Positions 15,610 through 25,847 of a stretch of 64,000 nucleotides of DNA are shown one piece after another; position 1 is the stretch's first letter, and each line of letters opens with the position of its first letter. The stretch comes from Cohnella baijiui (GTDB taxonomy: Bacteria > Bacillota > Bacilli > Paenibacillales > Paenibacillaceae): NCBI RefSeq assembly GCF_020731285.1, contig NZ_JAJFOW010000005.1:1-64000 (forward strand), in the 5' to 3' direction. Made by a program: the position numbers and the translations under genes. Below the pieces are notes generated by a model. The model did no database searches, was not told the DNA's origin, and saw only the letters and a program-made list of their open reading frames with translations.

Positions 15610-16593
15610 TCAGCGCGAGCGAAAAAGCGGCTGCGGCGGTTTTCGCAGCCTTACATAAGCGAGCGGCAGCGCGATCGCCGAGCAGGCGAGATTGAAGATT
15701 GTCTGCGCATGCGCGATTTGCGCGGCCGGGTCCGCAGGCGCCAGAGCGGAGGCCGCGGCGAGCAGCTCCCGCATGAAGGGAAAGAAGAGCAAGGCGCCGC
15801 CAATGTTCAGCGCGGTCTGCGACACCGCGACCAGCTTGCCGCCGCGGGTGCCGCCGAGCGAGACGATCAAGCCGGTGACGCACGTCCCGACGTTGGCGCC
15901 GAGCACGACGGCGACGCCGGTCAGCGGCGAGAGCGCATCCGCCGAGGCGAGGCCCATCGCCATGCCGATGACCGCCGAGCCCGAATGGACGAGCGCCGTG
16001 AGCAGGGCGCCGCCCAGCACGCCCCAGATGGGCTGCCGCTCGGCGATGCTCATGAGGCGCTGAAAGGCGCCTTCTTGCTGCAGCAGCGGACCGATCTCGC
16101 GGAGCGCGGCGAAGCCGACGAGGAGCAGGGCGAATCCTGCCAGCGCGGCCCCGCCGTAGCGGAAGGGCGCGCGCAGAACGCCGGGGAGCTTCGGCAGCAC
16201 GGCCAGTTCGTCGGCCAGGGCGGTCCACAGCCACAGTGCGCAGCCCGCCGCGAGGAGCGGGACGCCGTAACGGTGCAGCTGCAGGCTCATCAGCTCGGTC
16301 GTCAGGCATGTTCCGACGTTTGTGCCGAGGATGATGCCAAAGCTGCGGCCGAACGGCATCAGGCCCGCGTTGACGAGGCCGATCGTGAGCACAGTGACGG
16401 CCGTACTGCTCTGCAGCAGCGCCGAGGCGGCCGTTCCGAGCGCGAAGCCGCGCAGCGGCGTCGACGTCATGGCGCCGACGGCGGCGGACAGCCGGCTGCC
16501 GGCCCATTCCTTCAGGGCCGCTTCCATGATTTTCATGCCGCCGAGCAGGAGCGACATGCCGACAAGCGACAGGGCGACGAGGGTGGGGATCAT
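15610..16593 (-). CDS. Na/Pi cotransporter family protein (YqeW-like)
   Basis: A 327-residue membrane protein with about eight hydrophobic segments and the internal duplication of the Na/phosphate cotransporter family. The first half has ALLQSSTAVTVLTIGLVNAG and LGTNVGTCLTTE; the second has ALVHSGSAVIGMA and LGANVGTCVTGLIV. It lacks the PhoU-like C-terminal tail. AAGGAGGG precedes the ATG. It converges on the Nudix-DeoC gene with only 16 bp between stops and no visible terminator. The Bacillus homologue yqeW holds the same place in the yqe block, though co-directional there as I recall. Confidence 0.85.
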   Translation of the reverse strand: MIPTLVALSLVGMSLLLGGMKIMEAALKEWAGSRLSAAVGAMTSTPLRGFALGTAASALLQSSTAVTVLTIGLVNAGLMPFGRSFGIILGTNVGTCLTTELMSLQLHRYGVPLLAAGCALWLWTALADELAVLPKLPGVLRAPFRYGGAALAGFALLLVGFAALREIGPLLQQEGAFQRLMSIAERQPIWGVLGGALLTALVHSGSAVIGMAMGLASADALSPLTGVAVVLGANVGTCVTGLIVSLGGTRGGKLVAVSQTALNIGGALLFFPFMRELLAAASALAPADPAAQIAHAQTIFNLACSAIALPLAYVRLRKPPQPLFRSR

Positions 16594-16731
16594 GAGGAGC
16601 CCTCCTTTTGACGATTCCGGACGAAGGCCGTTCGTGTGACGCCATCCTCCCGCCCGAGGCGGTGGACAGACCTACTCACCATTTTATGCGTATGCTGGAC
16701 AAGACATGTTAACGAGAGGGGACAACAGCCG

Positions 16732-18117
16732 ATGACGAATATCGCGCAAGCGCGCGTCATCTTGAACCGCTCCCGCCGGCCGCGGCTGGAGCAGGGGCAC
16801 CCGTGGATCTATGCGAACGAGATCGAGCGGATCGAAGGGGAGGGCGATCCGGGCGGATTGGTGGAGGTGCGGGACCACCGGGGACAATTTCTCGCGACCG
16901 GCTACTGGAATCCGGCTTCCCAAATTGCGGTTCGCATCGTGTCCTACGGACCGCTGGAGGCGATGTCCGAGGACTGGTTCCGCGACCGCTTCCAGGCTTG
17001 CGTCGAGTATCGCGAGCGTTTTGTAGGCGAGGGAGCCTCGTGCCGGCTCGTGTTCGGCGAAGCGGACTTCCTCCCTGGACTCGTCGTCGACCGGTTCGCG
17101 GACGTGCTGGTCGTGCAGGTGCTGACGCTTGGCATGGACAAGACGCGCGGCGAATGGCTGCCGGCCTTGGTCGACGTGTTCGCGCCCAAAGGCGTCTACG
17201 AGCGGAGCGACGTCGGCGTGCGGACGCTCGAAGGGCTGGAGGAGCGTACCGGCGCTTTGTACGGAGAATGTCCGCGCTACCTGGAAATCGAAGAGAACGG
17301 CCTGAAGGTCGAGGTCGATATCGAAGGCGGCCAAAAGACGGGCTATTTCTTCGATCAGCGCGAAAATCGCGCCGCGATCGCGCCGCTCATGCACGGCTGG
17401 GGAAAACGCAGCGGGGTGACGCTGCAGGAGCGGGAGACGGAGGAGGGCGTGCGCCGGGTGCCGGTGAACGCCAAAGGCAACGAAGTGACCTTCCCTTACT
17501 GGGACGGGGCGACGGTTCTCGAATGCTTTGCGCATACGGGCAGCTTTACGCTGCACGCCTGCCAATACGGGGCCAAAAAGGTCACGTGCCTGGACATCTC
17601 CGAGCACGGCATCGAAACCGCGCGCCGGAACGTGGAGCGCAATGGCTTCACCGATCGCGTCGAGTTCGTCGTGGCGGACGCGTTCGAATATTTGCGCCAG
17701 CAGGTCGGCGGCCGGGAAGAGCGCGCCGCCCGCGCCGGCGGGGCTGGCAAGGTCGACACGTCCAAGCCGTTGACGGGCCAAGGCCGCACCTGGGACGTCG
17801 TCATCCTCGACCCGCCCGCGTTCGCGAAGACGAAGCGGGCCGTGCCTAGCGCGATTCGCGGCTACAAGGACATCAACCTGCACGCGATGAAGCTCATCAA
17901 CGAAGGCGGTTACCTGGTCACGGCGAGCTGTTCGTACCACGTGCGGCCGGACCTGTTTCTCGAGACGCTGCTCGAGGCGGCGCAGGACGCCGGCAAGACG
18001 CTGCGCCGGGTCGAATGGCGCGGCGCGGGCAAGGATCACCCGCAGCTCGGCGGCGTGGAGGAAGGTCATTACTTGAAATTCGGTATTTTCGAGGTGCGCA
18101 GCCGCAAAGGGCTGTGA
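16732..18117 (+). CDS. Class I SAM-dependent rRNA methyltransferase (RlmI/YwbD-like)
   Basis: A 461-residue enzyme of the RlmI family, which makes 5-methylcytosine in 23S rRNA. An N-terminal PUA domain (about residues 1-75; RPRLEQGHPWIYANEIERIE) is followed by a RlmI-type middle domain (LPGLVVDRFADVLVVQ). The catalytic Rossmann domain has LECFAHTGSFTLHA, VVILDPPAFAKTK and the catalytic-cysteine motif TASCSYHV. An extra Gly/Arg-rich stretch near residue 325 separates two motifs. GAGAGGGGA precedes the ATG. The target base is inferred from the family. Confidence 0.85.
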   Translation: MTNIAQARVILNRSRRPRLEQGHPWIYANEIERIEGEGDPGGLVEVRDHRGQFLATGYWNPASQIAVRIVSYGPLEAMSEDWFRDRFQACVEYRERFVGEGASCRLVFGEADFLPGLVVDRFADVLVVQVLTLGMDKTRGEWLPALVDVFAPKGVYERSDVGVRTLEGLEERTGALYGECPRYLEIEENGLKVEVDIEGGQKTGYFFDQRENRAAIAPLMHGWGKRSGVTLQERETEEGVRRVPVNAKGNEVTFPYWDGATVLECFAHTGSFTLHACQYGAKKVTCLDISEHGIETARRNVERNGFTDRVEFVVADAFEYLRQQVGGREERAARAGGAGKVDTSKPLTGQGRTWDVVILDPPAFAKTKRAVPSAIRGYKDINLHAMKLINEGGYLVTASCSYHVRPDLFLETLLEAAQDAGKTLRRVEWRGAGKDHPQLGGVEEGHYLKFGIFEVRSRKGL

Positions 18118-18172
18118 CCCGTTGGCAGGACGCGAGACGGCTCCGGTCCCGGACCGATCCTCCGCGGCAATC

Positions 18173-18226
18173 CCAAGAGGCCTTCTTCCGTTCGAGCGTC
18201 AGGCTCGGCGGGGGGAGGCCTCTTGG
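18173..18226. terminator. Stem-loop between the RlmI-like gene and addB
   Basis: CCAAGAGGCCT (18173-18183) and AGGCCTCTTGG (18216-18226) form a perfect 11-bp stem with a 32-nt loop. No U-run follows on either strand, so termination is likely but not certain. Confidence 0.55.
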
Positions 18227-18272
18227 CCGTATTCGGCGGGCGGGCGAACGCCTGTGCGCCTGCTCGGCAGTG

Positions 18273-18281
18273 TGGTACAAT
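18273..18281 (+). promoter_or_regulatory. Extended -10 promoter for addB
   Basis: TGGTACAAT is an extended -10 element (TG-n-TACAAT). The -35 region is weak. It ends 45 bp before the addB start and after the stem-loop, so it likely begins the addBA-sbcDC unit. Confidence 0.5.
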
Positions 18282-18326
18282 GATAGACAAACTAGATTTC
18301 AGACGAACGGCAGGAGGTGGACCGAC

Positions 18327-21300
18327 GTGGCGCTCAGGCTACTCACGGGACGGTCGGGGAGCGGCAAGACGTGGACGTGTCTTCAAGAGATCCGGCAGCG
18401 TCTCGCGGACGACCCGGCGGGCCCGCCGCTGCTGCTCCTCGTTCCGGAGCAGGCGACGTTCCAGACGGAGTACGGCATGGTCACGACGCCGGGTCTCGGC
18501 GGCTTCATGCGGGCGCAGGTGCTCAGCTTCCGCCGCCTCGCATTCCGGATCATGCAGGAAACGGGCGGAGCCGCCGTCGTCCCGATCGGCGATAACGGAA
18601 AAGCGATGCTTGTACATAAGGCGCTGGAACGCCGGCGCGGAGAACTCAAGCTGTTTCGGGGCGGGGCTTCGGCCGCCGGCCTCGTCTCCAAGCTGAACGA
18701 ACTGATGACCGAGTGGAAGCGGTACGGCATCGACGGCCGCCAGCTCCGCCAAGCGTCCGCGATGGCGGCGCGGACGGACGAGGAGGAGGCGGGCGTCGAT
18801 CTGCTTGCCGACAAGCTGCGCGATTTGACCCTGCTCCAGGGGGACGTCGAACGCGAATTGGACGGGCATTACCTCGATGGCGAGGATGCGCTCGCGTGGC
18901 TCGTCCGGGGAGCGGCTTCGAGCCGGATCCTCGAAGGCGCGGAAGTTTGGCTGGACGGCTTTCACGGCTTTACGCCGAACGAATACGCCGTCATCGAGGC
19001 GCTGCTGCACCGCTGCGCCCGCGTCACGGTGACGCTTTGCGTCGACCGTCCCTACGCCGCGGGCGAGCGGCCGGACGAGCTGGCGCTGTTCCATCCGACG
19101 GCGGAGACGTCGGCCCGGCTTTGCGAGCTGGCGGAGGCGGCGGGCGTGCCCGTCGAACCTTTCGACGCGCTGGCGCCGAGCGTGCCGCCGCGGTTCGCGG
19201 AAAGCCCGATGCTCGCGCATCTGGAGCGCGCCGCGGACACCCGCCTGCGCTGGCAAGGCGAGCCCGCATTGCTGCTGCCCGCCCATCCGGGATGCGGCGT
19301 GTCGCTGCACGAGGCGGCCAACCGGCGCGCCGAAGCGGAAGCGGCCGCGCGCGACATGCTCCGCCGGGTGCGCGAGGAAGGCTGCCGCTGGCGGGACATG
19401 ACCGTGTTCGTCCGGCGGCTCGAGGATTACGCCGAACTGCTGGCCACGGTGTTCGGCGATTACGGCATTCCGTACTTCCTCGATTCCAAGGCGAGCGCCG
19501 CGCATCATCCGCTCGTCGAATTCGTCCGCTCGGCGCTCGAGACGGTAACCGGCGGCTGGAAGGTCGAAGCGCTGTTCCGCTGCGCCAAGACGGACCTGCT
19601 GCACCCACCGGATCGCACCGTCGGTCGGGACGAGGTCGACCTGCTGGAAAATTACGTGCTCGCAGCCGGCATCGACGGCTGGCGCTGGCACGACGACCGC
19701 GCCTGGTACTCGCTCTCCGGACGCGATCTGGAAGCCGAGGAGGACGAGGGCCGCGAGGACAAGAAGATGGTGCGCGTACGCGCGGCCCGCGACGCGCTGC
19801 TCGCTCCGCTGCGCCGGCTCGAAGTCCGCTTCAAGAAGGCGGACACCGTGCGCGACCTGTGCGAAGCACTGTATTTGCTGCTTGAGGACACCCGGTCTGC
19901 CGACCGGCTGGAGCTGTGGAGCCGCGCGGACGAAGCCGCGGGCGAGCCTGGCAAGTCGCGCATGCACCGTCCTCTCTGGGACGGCGTCGTCGGCCTGCTC
20001 GACCAGCTCGTGGAGCTGATGGGCGACGAAAACGCCAATCCGCTCCTGTTTGCCGGGATGATCGACGCCGGTCTCGAAGAGCTGAAGATCGGCGCCGTGC
20101 CGCCCGCGCTCGACGGCGTGCTGGTCGGAAGCCCGGAGCGCACTCGTTCGGACCGGATTTCGGTGCTCTACCTCCTCGGGGTCAACGACGGTGTCATGCC
20201 GATGGCCATCCGGGAAAACGGCCTGCTGTCGGAGTCGGAGCGCGAGCGGCTGGCGCAAGCCGGCATGCCGATGGCGCCGGGCGCGCGTCGGCGGCTGCTG
20301 GACGAGCGGTTCCTTGCGTATTTGGCCGTCACTACCCCCTCTCGCCACCTGTGGAGCAGCTATCCGATGGCCGACGAGGAAGGGCAGGCGCTGCTCCCGT
20401 CGGAGATGATCCGCCGGCTGCGCGGCTGGTTCCCCGGTCTGCCGACCGTCCCGCTGGCGGCGGAGCCGCAGCCGGGCGATCCGGAGGAACGGCAGCTAAG
20501 CTTCGCCGTCCACCCGGGCCGGGCGCTGACCTATACGATCGCTCGTCTGCGCCACTGGCGCCAGGGCGGGGACATGGCGCCCGGCTGGTGGTCGGTCTAT
20601 CATTGGCTCGCCGAGCGGGAGCCCTGGCGCTCGCGGCTCGCGACGCTCGTCTCTTCGCTGCGGTACGCGAACGACGAGCATCCGCTCTCGGCCGTCACGA
20701 GCCGCCTCCTCTATGGAGATCGGCTGCTGGCCAGCGTGTCCCGGATGGAGCGCTTCGTCGCGTGCCCGTTCCGGCACTTCGCGGCGCATGGCCTGCGGCT
20801 GCGCGAGCGGCGGCTGTATCGGGTCGACGCCCCCGATATCGGCCAGCTGTTCCATGCGGCGCTGCGCCAGACGACCGAAAAGCTGCTGTCCGAGGGGCCG
20901 GCTGGCCTCGAAGCCGAGCGTTGGCAGGGGGAAGCCGCCGCCGCCGTGGAACGGCTGCTGCCCAAGGTGCAATCCCAGATTCTGCTGTCCTCGCACCGGC
21001 ACCAGGCGATGGCGCGCAAGCTGCGCGACATCGTCTCGAAAACGTCCGCCATCCTCGGCGAGCATGTACGTTCTTCGGCGTTCAGGCCGATCGGGCTCGA
21101 GGTCGACTTTGGGCCGGAAGGCATGCTGCCGCCGCTTTCGCTCGAGCTGGGCGGCGGCCGCTGGATGGACATCGCGGGCCGGATCGACCGCGTCGACGCG
21201 GCAGAGACGCCGGAGGGCGTGCTGCTGCGCATTTTGGACTACAAATCCAGCGCCGTCAAGCTGAAGCTGGACGAGGTGGCGCACGGCTTGTCGCTGCAGA

Positions 21301-21860
21301 TGCTCACCTATCTGGACGTCGTCGTGACGCACGCTCCGCACTGGCTGGGGCGTCCGGCGCATCCTGCGGGCGTGCTTTATTTCCACGTCCACAATCCGCT
21401 GCTTCATTCGCCCAACGGCATGGGCGAGGCGGAGGCGAGCGCGGCGCTGCTGAAGGAATACCGCATGCAGGGGCTTGTCCTGGCGGACGGCGAAGCCGTG
21501 CAGCTCATGGACCGGTCGCTGGCCGACTCCGGCAAGTCCGCGATCGTGCCGGTCGAGTTCAAAAAGGACGGAACGTTTTCGGCCCGTTCACAGGTGGCCG
21601 ACACCGCCCAATGGGACGCGCTGCGCAAGTCGGTGCGGGGCAGCATTCGCCGCATCGGCAAGCGCATCGTGGACGGAGACGTCGAAATCGCGCCGTACCG
21701 GCTGGATAAAAAGAGCCCCTGCACGGTGTGCGAGTACCGGCCGGTCTGCCAGTTCGACGGACAGCTGGAGGGCAACAGCCATCACGCGCTGCCGAAGCCA
21801 GTCAGCAAAGACCAGGTTTGGCAATGGCTGTCGGCGCAGGAGGAGGGAGAGACGGAATGA
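18327..21860 (+). CDS. addB: ATP-dependent helicase/nuclease subunit AddB
   Basis: A 1177-residue subunit of the AddAB enzyme, which resects double-strand breaks and loads RecA. A Walker A (TGRSGSGKTW) lies at the N-terminus. The C-terminal RecB-type nuclease shows ILDYKSSAVKL. The four iron-sulfur cysteines are present: C813 in FVACPFRHF and C1132, C1135, C1141 in CTVCEYRPVC, the same spacing as Bacillus AddB. I chose the GTG at 18327, with AGGAGGTGG before it, over a much longer open frame. Its TGA overlaps the addA ATG. Confidence 0.96.
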   Translation: MALRLLTGRSGSGKTWTCLQEIRQRLADDPAGPPLLLLVPEQATFQTEYGMVTTPGLGGFMRAQVLSFRRLAFRIMQETGGAAVVPIGDNGKAMLVHKALERRRGELKLFRGGASAAGLVSKLNELMTEWKRYGIDGRQLRQASAMAARTDEEEAGVDLLADKLRDLTLLQGDVERELDGHYLDGEDALAWLVRGAASSRILEGAEVWLDGFHGFTPNEYAVIEALLHRCARVTVTLCVDRPYAAGERPDELALFHPTAETSARLCELAEAAGVPVEPFDALAPSVPPRFAESPMLAHLERAADTRLRWQGEPALLLPAHPGCGVSLHEAANRRAEAEAAARDMLRRVREEGCRWRDMTVFVRRLEDYAELLATVFGDYGIPYFLDSKASAAHHPLVEFVRSALETVTGGWKVEALFRCAKTDLLHPPDRTVGRDEVDLLENYVLAAGIDGWRWHDDRAWYSLSGRDLEAEEDEGREDKKMVRVRAARDALLAPLRRLEVRFKKADTVRDLCEALYLLLEDTRSADRLELWSRADEAAGEPGKSRMHRPLWDGVVGLLDQLVELMGDENANPLLFAGMIDAGLEELKIGAVPPALDGVLVGSPERTRSDRISVLYLLGVNDGVMPMAIRENGLLSESERERLAQAGMPMAPGARRRLLDERFLAYLAVTTPSRHLWSSYPMADEEGQALLPSEMIRRLRGWFPGLPTVPLAAEPQPGDPEERQLSFAVHPGRALTYTIARLRHWRQGGDMAPGWWSVYHWLAEREPWRSRLATLVSSLRYANDEHPLSAVTSRLLYGDRLLASVSRMERFVACPFRHFAAHGLRLRERRLYRVDAPDIGQLFHAALRQTTEKLLSEGPAGLEAERWQGEAAAAVERLLPKVQSQILLSSHRHQAMARKLRDIVSKTSAILGEHVRSSAFRPIGLEVDFGPEGMLPPLSLELGGGRWMDIAGRIDRVDAAETPEGVLLRILDYKSSAVKLKLDEVAHGLSLQMLTYLDVVVTHAPHWLGRPAHPAGVLYFHVHNPLLHSPNGMGEAEASAALLKEYRMQGLVLADGEAVQLMDRSLADSGKSAIVPVEFKKDGTFSARSQVADTAQWDALRKSVRGSIRRIGKRIVDGDVEIAPYRLDKKSPCTVCEYRPVCQFDGQLEGNSHHALPKPVSKDQVWQWLSAQEEGETE

Positions 21861-24800
21861 GCGTACATACGGACAGGCCCGATTTGTCGGCGACGTTTGC
21901 GAAGCCGGCGAACAGCAAATGGACGGACGAGCAGTGGGCGGCTATCGCCGCAGACGGCACTCGTCTGCTCGTCGCCGCCGCCGCGGGATCCGGCAAAACG
22001 GCCGTGCTGGTCGAGCGGATCATTTCGCGCATCGCGGACGAGACGCGTCCGCTGGACGTCGACGGGCTGCTCGTCGCCACCTTTACCAAAGCGGCCGCCG
22101 CCGAGATGAAGGAGCGCATCCGCATCGCGCTGGAGAACGCCCTCGAGCGCAGGCCCGACTCCGCCCACCTTCGGCGTCAGCTGGCGCTGCTCCCGCGCGC
22201 GTCGATCACGACGCTCCATTCCTTCTGCGTCGAGGTGCTGGAAAAGTATGCGCCGCTCATCGGCCTCGATCCCGGCTTTCGGATCGCGAACGAGACCGAA
22301 GCCGAGCTGATGCGGATGGACACGCTAGACGCATTGTTCGAAGAGCGGTACGAGACGGAAGGGGAGCAAGGAACGCTCGCCCGCCTCGCGGACTTGTTCG
22401 GCGGCGAACGCAGCGACGAGCCGCTGCACCGGCTTGCGCTCGAGCTGTACGACTTCGCGCGGAGCCATCCGGAGCCGGAGCGTTGGCTCGGCGCGACCGC
22501 CGCTGCCTTTCGGGTGCCGGACGCCGAGGCGCTGGCCGGATCGCCCTGGATTTCGAGCATGCGCGCCGACGTTCAGCTCGCGCTGGAAGGCGCGGCCGAG
22601 CTGCTGCGCGGGGGCATCGCCCTCGCCGGGCAGCCGGGCGGCCCTTCGCCCTATGCCGACACGCTGGCGGACGATCTGATCATGGTCCTGTCGCTGCTGC
22701 GGACGGTGCGTGAGGAGCCTTGGGAGCGATGGCGCGAGGCGTTCGGCAACGTCGCCTTCGGCCGGCTGAAGCCTTGCCGGGGCGACGGCTACGACCCGGA
22801 CCTGCAGGAGCGGACGAAGCAGGCGCGCGAAGAAGCGAAGAAGACGGTCACCCGGCTGGCGGACGAATGGTTCGTCCGCACGCCCGAGCAGTATGCGGCC
22901 GAGCTGCGCGCGCTTGCGCCGGATATGGGAGAGCTTGCGGCGCTCGTGGTCGCGTTCGGCGAACGCTACGAGGCGGCCAAACGGGCCAAGGGGTTGCTCG
23001 ATTTCGGCGACTTGGAGCACTACGCCCTGCGCATCCTCCGCGATCCCGCGTCGGCGCCCGGCCGCGCCGTTCCTTCGGCGGCCGCGCTGGATTATCGCGA
23101 AAGGTTCCGGGAGATTTTGCTGGACGAGTATCAGGATACGAATGAGGTGCAGGAAGCGATCGTTTCGCTGATCGCGAAGGAAGCGCCCGGGAACGTATTC
23201 ATGGTCGGCGACGTCAAGCAGAGCATTTACCGGTTCCGCCTGGCGGAGCCGGGTCTTTTTCTCGCCAAGTACAAGTCCTACGACGTGTGGACGCCGCAGG
23301 GCGCGGAACCCGGTGAGCGAACCGCCGGCGCGGGCCTGCGCATCGACTTGGCCCGCAACTTCCGCAGCCGGTCGGGCGTGCTGGACGCGGTCAATCACGT
23401 CTTCCGCCAGATCATGCGCGAGCCGGTCGGGGAGATGAATTACGACCGCCGCGCCGAGCTGATCTACGGCAACGGCTATCCGCCGGATGAATCGGACGCC
23501 GGAGGATGGGGCCAATCGCCCGACGTGCGGAATCCGTACCGGGTCGAAATGCTGCTGATCGAGGCGGGCACGGGCGTCGAATCCGGAAGCGAAGAGGCGG
23601 CCGCCTCCGCCGAGCGTGCCGAAGACGGCGAGGCGGGCGAGACCCAGGCGCCGCCGGAGGAAGATCTGGCGGCCGTCCAGCTGGAGGCGCGCTGCATCGC
23701 AGCGGAAATCCGCCGCCTTATGGGCACGGACGGCAGCGGCAAGCCGCCGTTCGGCGTCTACGACGGCAAAGCCGGCCTGCATCGCCCGCTCGCCTACCGC
23801 GACGTCGTCATTCTGCTGCGGGCGGCGACGTCGCTCGCCCCGGCCGTGTTGGAGGAACTTCAAGGAGCGGGGATTCCCGCTTATGCGGACCTCGCCACCG
23901 GCTACTTCGCCGCGACCGAGGTCGATGTGATGCTGTCGCTGCTGCACTTGATCGACAACCCCGATCAGGACATCCCGCTGGCCGGCGTTCTACGCTCGCC
24001 GCTCGTCGGCTTAAACGCAGAGCAGCTCGCCCGCGTCCGCATCGCCGGCCGTTCCGGCTCGTTTTGGGAAGCTGTGCGGGCGGCCGCCGGCGAAGAAGCC
24101 GGAGCGGTCGACGCCGCGCTCGCCGAAAAGCTGTCCGCCTTCGCCGCCGCGCTTGAGCGCTGGCGCAACTTCGCCCGCCGGGAACCGATCGCGGAGCTGC
24201 TGCACCTGCTGTACCGCGATACCGGCTATTACGACTTCGTCGGAGGGCTGCCGGGGGGTGTCCAGCGGCAGGCCAATCTGCGGGCGCTCGTCGACCGAGC
24301 CCGCCAATTCGAGCGAAACTCGAGCTTCCGGGGGCTGTTCCGCTTCCTCCGCTTTCTCGGGCGCATGCGCGAGACCGGTTCGGATCTCGGGGCCGCGCGG
24401 GCGATCGGCGAGCAAGAAGACGTCGTGCGGGTCGTCTCGATCCACAAGAGCAAAGGGCTCGAGTTCCCGGTTGTCTTCGTCGCCGGGCTCGGCCGCCAGT
24501 TCAACAAGCAGGACTTGAACGGCATGTTCCTGAAGCACAAAAAGCTCGGCTTCGGTCCGCGCGTGGTCGAGCCGGTGACGCGGGTCACGTACCCATCGCT
24601 CCCGCAACTGGCGATCCGCCGGCGGCTCAAGGCGGAAATGCTCGCGGAGGAAATGCGCGTGCTTTACGTCGCTCTGACCCGCCCGAAGGAGAAGCTCATT
24701 CTCGTCGGGACGACCAAGGACGCGCAGAAGGAGCTTCGGCTCTGGCGGCAAACGGCGTCGTCCGCGGCGGACGGGCTGCCGGCGCACGCCGTCGCTTCCG

Positions 24801-25828
24801 CCTCGCGCTATTTGGATTGGCTCGGACCGGCGTCCATTCTCGCGGGTTCCGATTGGGATAAGGCGGTAGGCGAGGCGCAGCCGCAGGAAGACGGAACGGC
24901 GACTCCGTGGACATGCAAGGTCGTTCCGGCTTCGGCCTATCTGCGCGCTCCCGCGGCTGAAGAAGCCGCGGCGGCCGGCGAGGAGATGCTATGGCCGCAC
25001 GTCCTGCGGCTCGAGCCCGTGCCCGTTCCGGAGACGCCGGCGGGGGCGAAGGCGGCCCGGGCGCTTTCCTGGCAGGATCCTTATGCCGCCGCCTCCGGCG
25101 CGGCAGCCAAGACGTCGATCACGGCGATGAAGCAGCTTCGACAGCCGTTCGCCGGGCAAACGGACGAGGCAGGCGGGGCGGAAACGGAAGAAGCGGACAA
25201 CGAGGAAGCCCGCCATCCGGCTTGGAATCCGGACGAGCTGCCCGAAGCGGCGACGATGACATACCGCCTTCGCCGCCCCAAGTTTCTGTCCGCCAAACGT
25301 CTGACGGCGGCGGAGCGCGGGTCCGCGGTGCATCTGGCGATGCAGCACCTGCCGCTCCGGGAAGGGCTGACGGCCGCGGATCTCGAATCCTGGCTGCAGC
25401 GCCTCGTCGACGAACGCATCCTGACGACCGAGCAGCAAGAAGCGATCGGCGCGGGGGCGATCGCGGCGTTTAGCCGTACGCCGCTGTTCGAGCGGATGCG
25501 GACGGCGCCGCGCCTTTGGCGGGAATGGCCGTTCAGCGCGGGCATCCCCGCCGAGGAGGCCCATCCCGGCCTTGCCGGCGGACCTGCTGCGGAGGAGACG
25601 GTATTGATTCAGGGGGTCATCGACGTCCTGTTTCCCGGGGAAGCCGGCCTTGTTCTCGTCGACTACAAGACCGACGCCGTCTTCGGCGGGGCGTTCGAGG
25701 CGGCCGCCGAAAAGCACCGCTTCCAGATGGAGCGGTACGCTTCGGCGATCGGACGGATCATGGGGGAACCCGTGGCCGAAGGCTATATTTACTTTATCGA
25801 CGGCGAACGGACGGTTCGCTTGTTCTAG
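21857..25828 (+). CDS. addA: ATP-dependent helicase/nuclease subunit AddA
   Basis: A 1323-residue UvrD-type 3'-5' helicase with a C-terminal nuclease, partner of AddB. The Q motif and Walker A are visible (WTDEQWAAIAADG, LLVAAAAGSGKTAVLVERI). Motif II is EILLDEYQDTNEVQE, then VGDVKQSIYRFRLAEP and VRVVSIHKSKGLEFPVVFV. The RecB-family nuclease motif VLVDYKTDAV lies near residue 1270. The start overlaps the addB stop (ATGA), so translation is coupled. AGGAGGGAG precedes it. Confidence 0.97.
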   Translation: MSVHTDRPDLSATFAKPANSKWTDEQWAAIAADGTRLLVAAAAGSGKTAVLVERIISRIADETRPLDVDGLLVATFTKAAAAEMKERIRIALENALERRPDSAHLRRQLALLPRASITTLHSFCVEVLEKYAPLIGLDPGFRIANETEAELMRMDTLDALFEERYETEGEQGTLARLADLFGGERSDEPLHRLALELYDFARSHPEPERWLGATAAAFRVPDAEALAGSPWISSMRADVQLALEGAAELLRGGIALAGQPGGPSPYADTLADDLIMVLSLLRTVREEPWERWREAFGNVAFGRLKPCRGDGYDPDLQERTKQAREEAKKTVTRLADEWFVRTPEQYAAELRALAPDMGELAALVVAFGERYEAAKRAKGLLDFGDLEHYALRILRDPASAPGRAVPSAAALDYRERFREILLDEYQDTNEVQEAIVSLIAKEAPGNVFMVGDVKQSIYRFRLAEPGLFLAKYKSYDVWTPQGAEPGERTAGAGLRIDLARNFRSRSGVLDAVNHVFRQIMREPVGEMNYDRRAELIYGNGYPPDESDAGGWGQSPDVRNPYRVEMLLIEAGTGVESGSEEAAASAERAEDGEAGETQAPPEEDLAAVQLEARCIAAEIRRLMGTDGSGKPPFGVYDGKAGLHRPLAYRDVVILLRAATSLAPAVLEELQGAGIPAYADLATGYFAATEVDVMLSLLHLIDNPDQDIPLAGVLRSPLVGLNAEQLARVRIAGRSGSFWEAVRAAAGEEAGAVDAALAEKLSAFAAALERWRNFARREPIAELLHLLYRDTGYYDFVGGLPGGVQRQANLRALVDRARQFERNSSFRGLFRFLRFLGRMRETGSDLGAARAIGEQEDVVRVVSIHKSKGLEFPVVFVAGLGRQFNKQDLNGMFLKHKKLGFGPRVVEPVTRVTYPSLPQLAIRRRLKAEMLAEEMRVLYVALTRPKEKLILVGTTKDAQKELRLWRQTASSAADGLPAHAVASASRYLDWLGPASILAGSDWDKAVGEAQPQEDGTATPWTCKVVPASAYLRAPAAEEAAAAGEEMLWPHVLRLEPVPVPETPAGAKAARALSWQDPYAAASGAAAKTSITAMKQLRQPFAGQTDEAGGAETEEADNEEARHPAWNPDELPEAATMTYRLRRPKFLSAKRLTAAERGSAVHLAMQHLPLREGLTAADLESWLQRLVDERILTTEQQEAIGAGAIAAFSRTPLFERMRTAPRLWREWPFSAGIPAEEAHPGLAGGPAAEETVLIQGVIDVLFPGEAGLVLVDYKTDAVFGGAFEAAAEKHRFQMERYASAIGRIMGEPVAEGYIYFIDGERTVRLF

Positions 25829-25847
25829 CGGAAGGGAGGCAATCGGG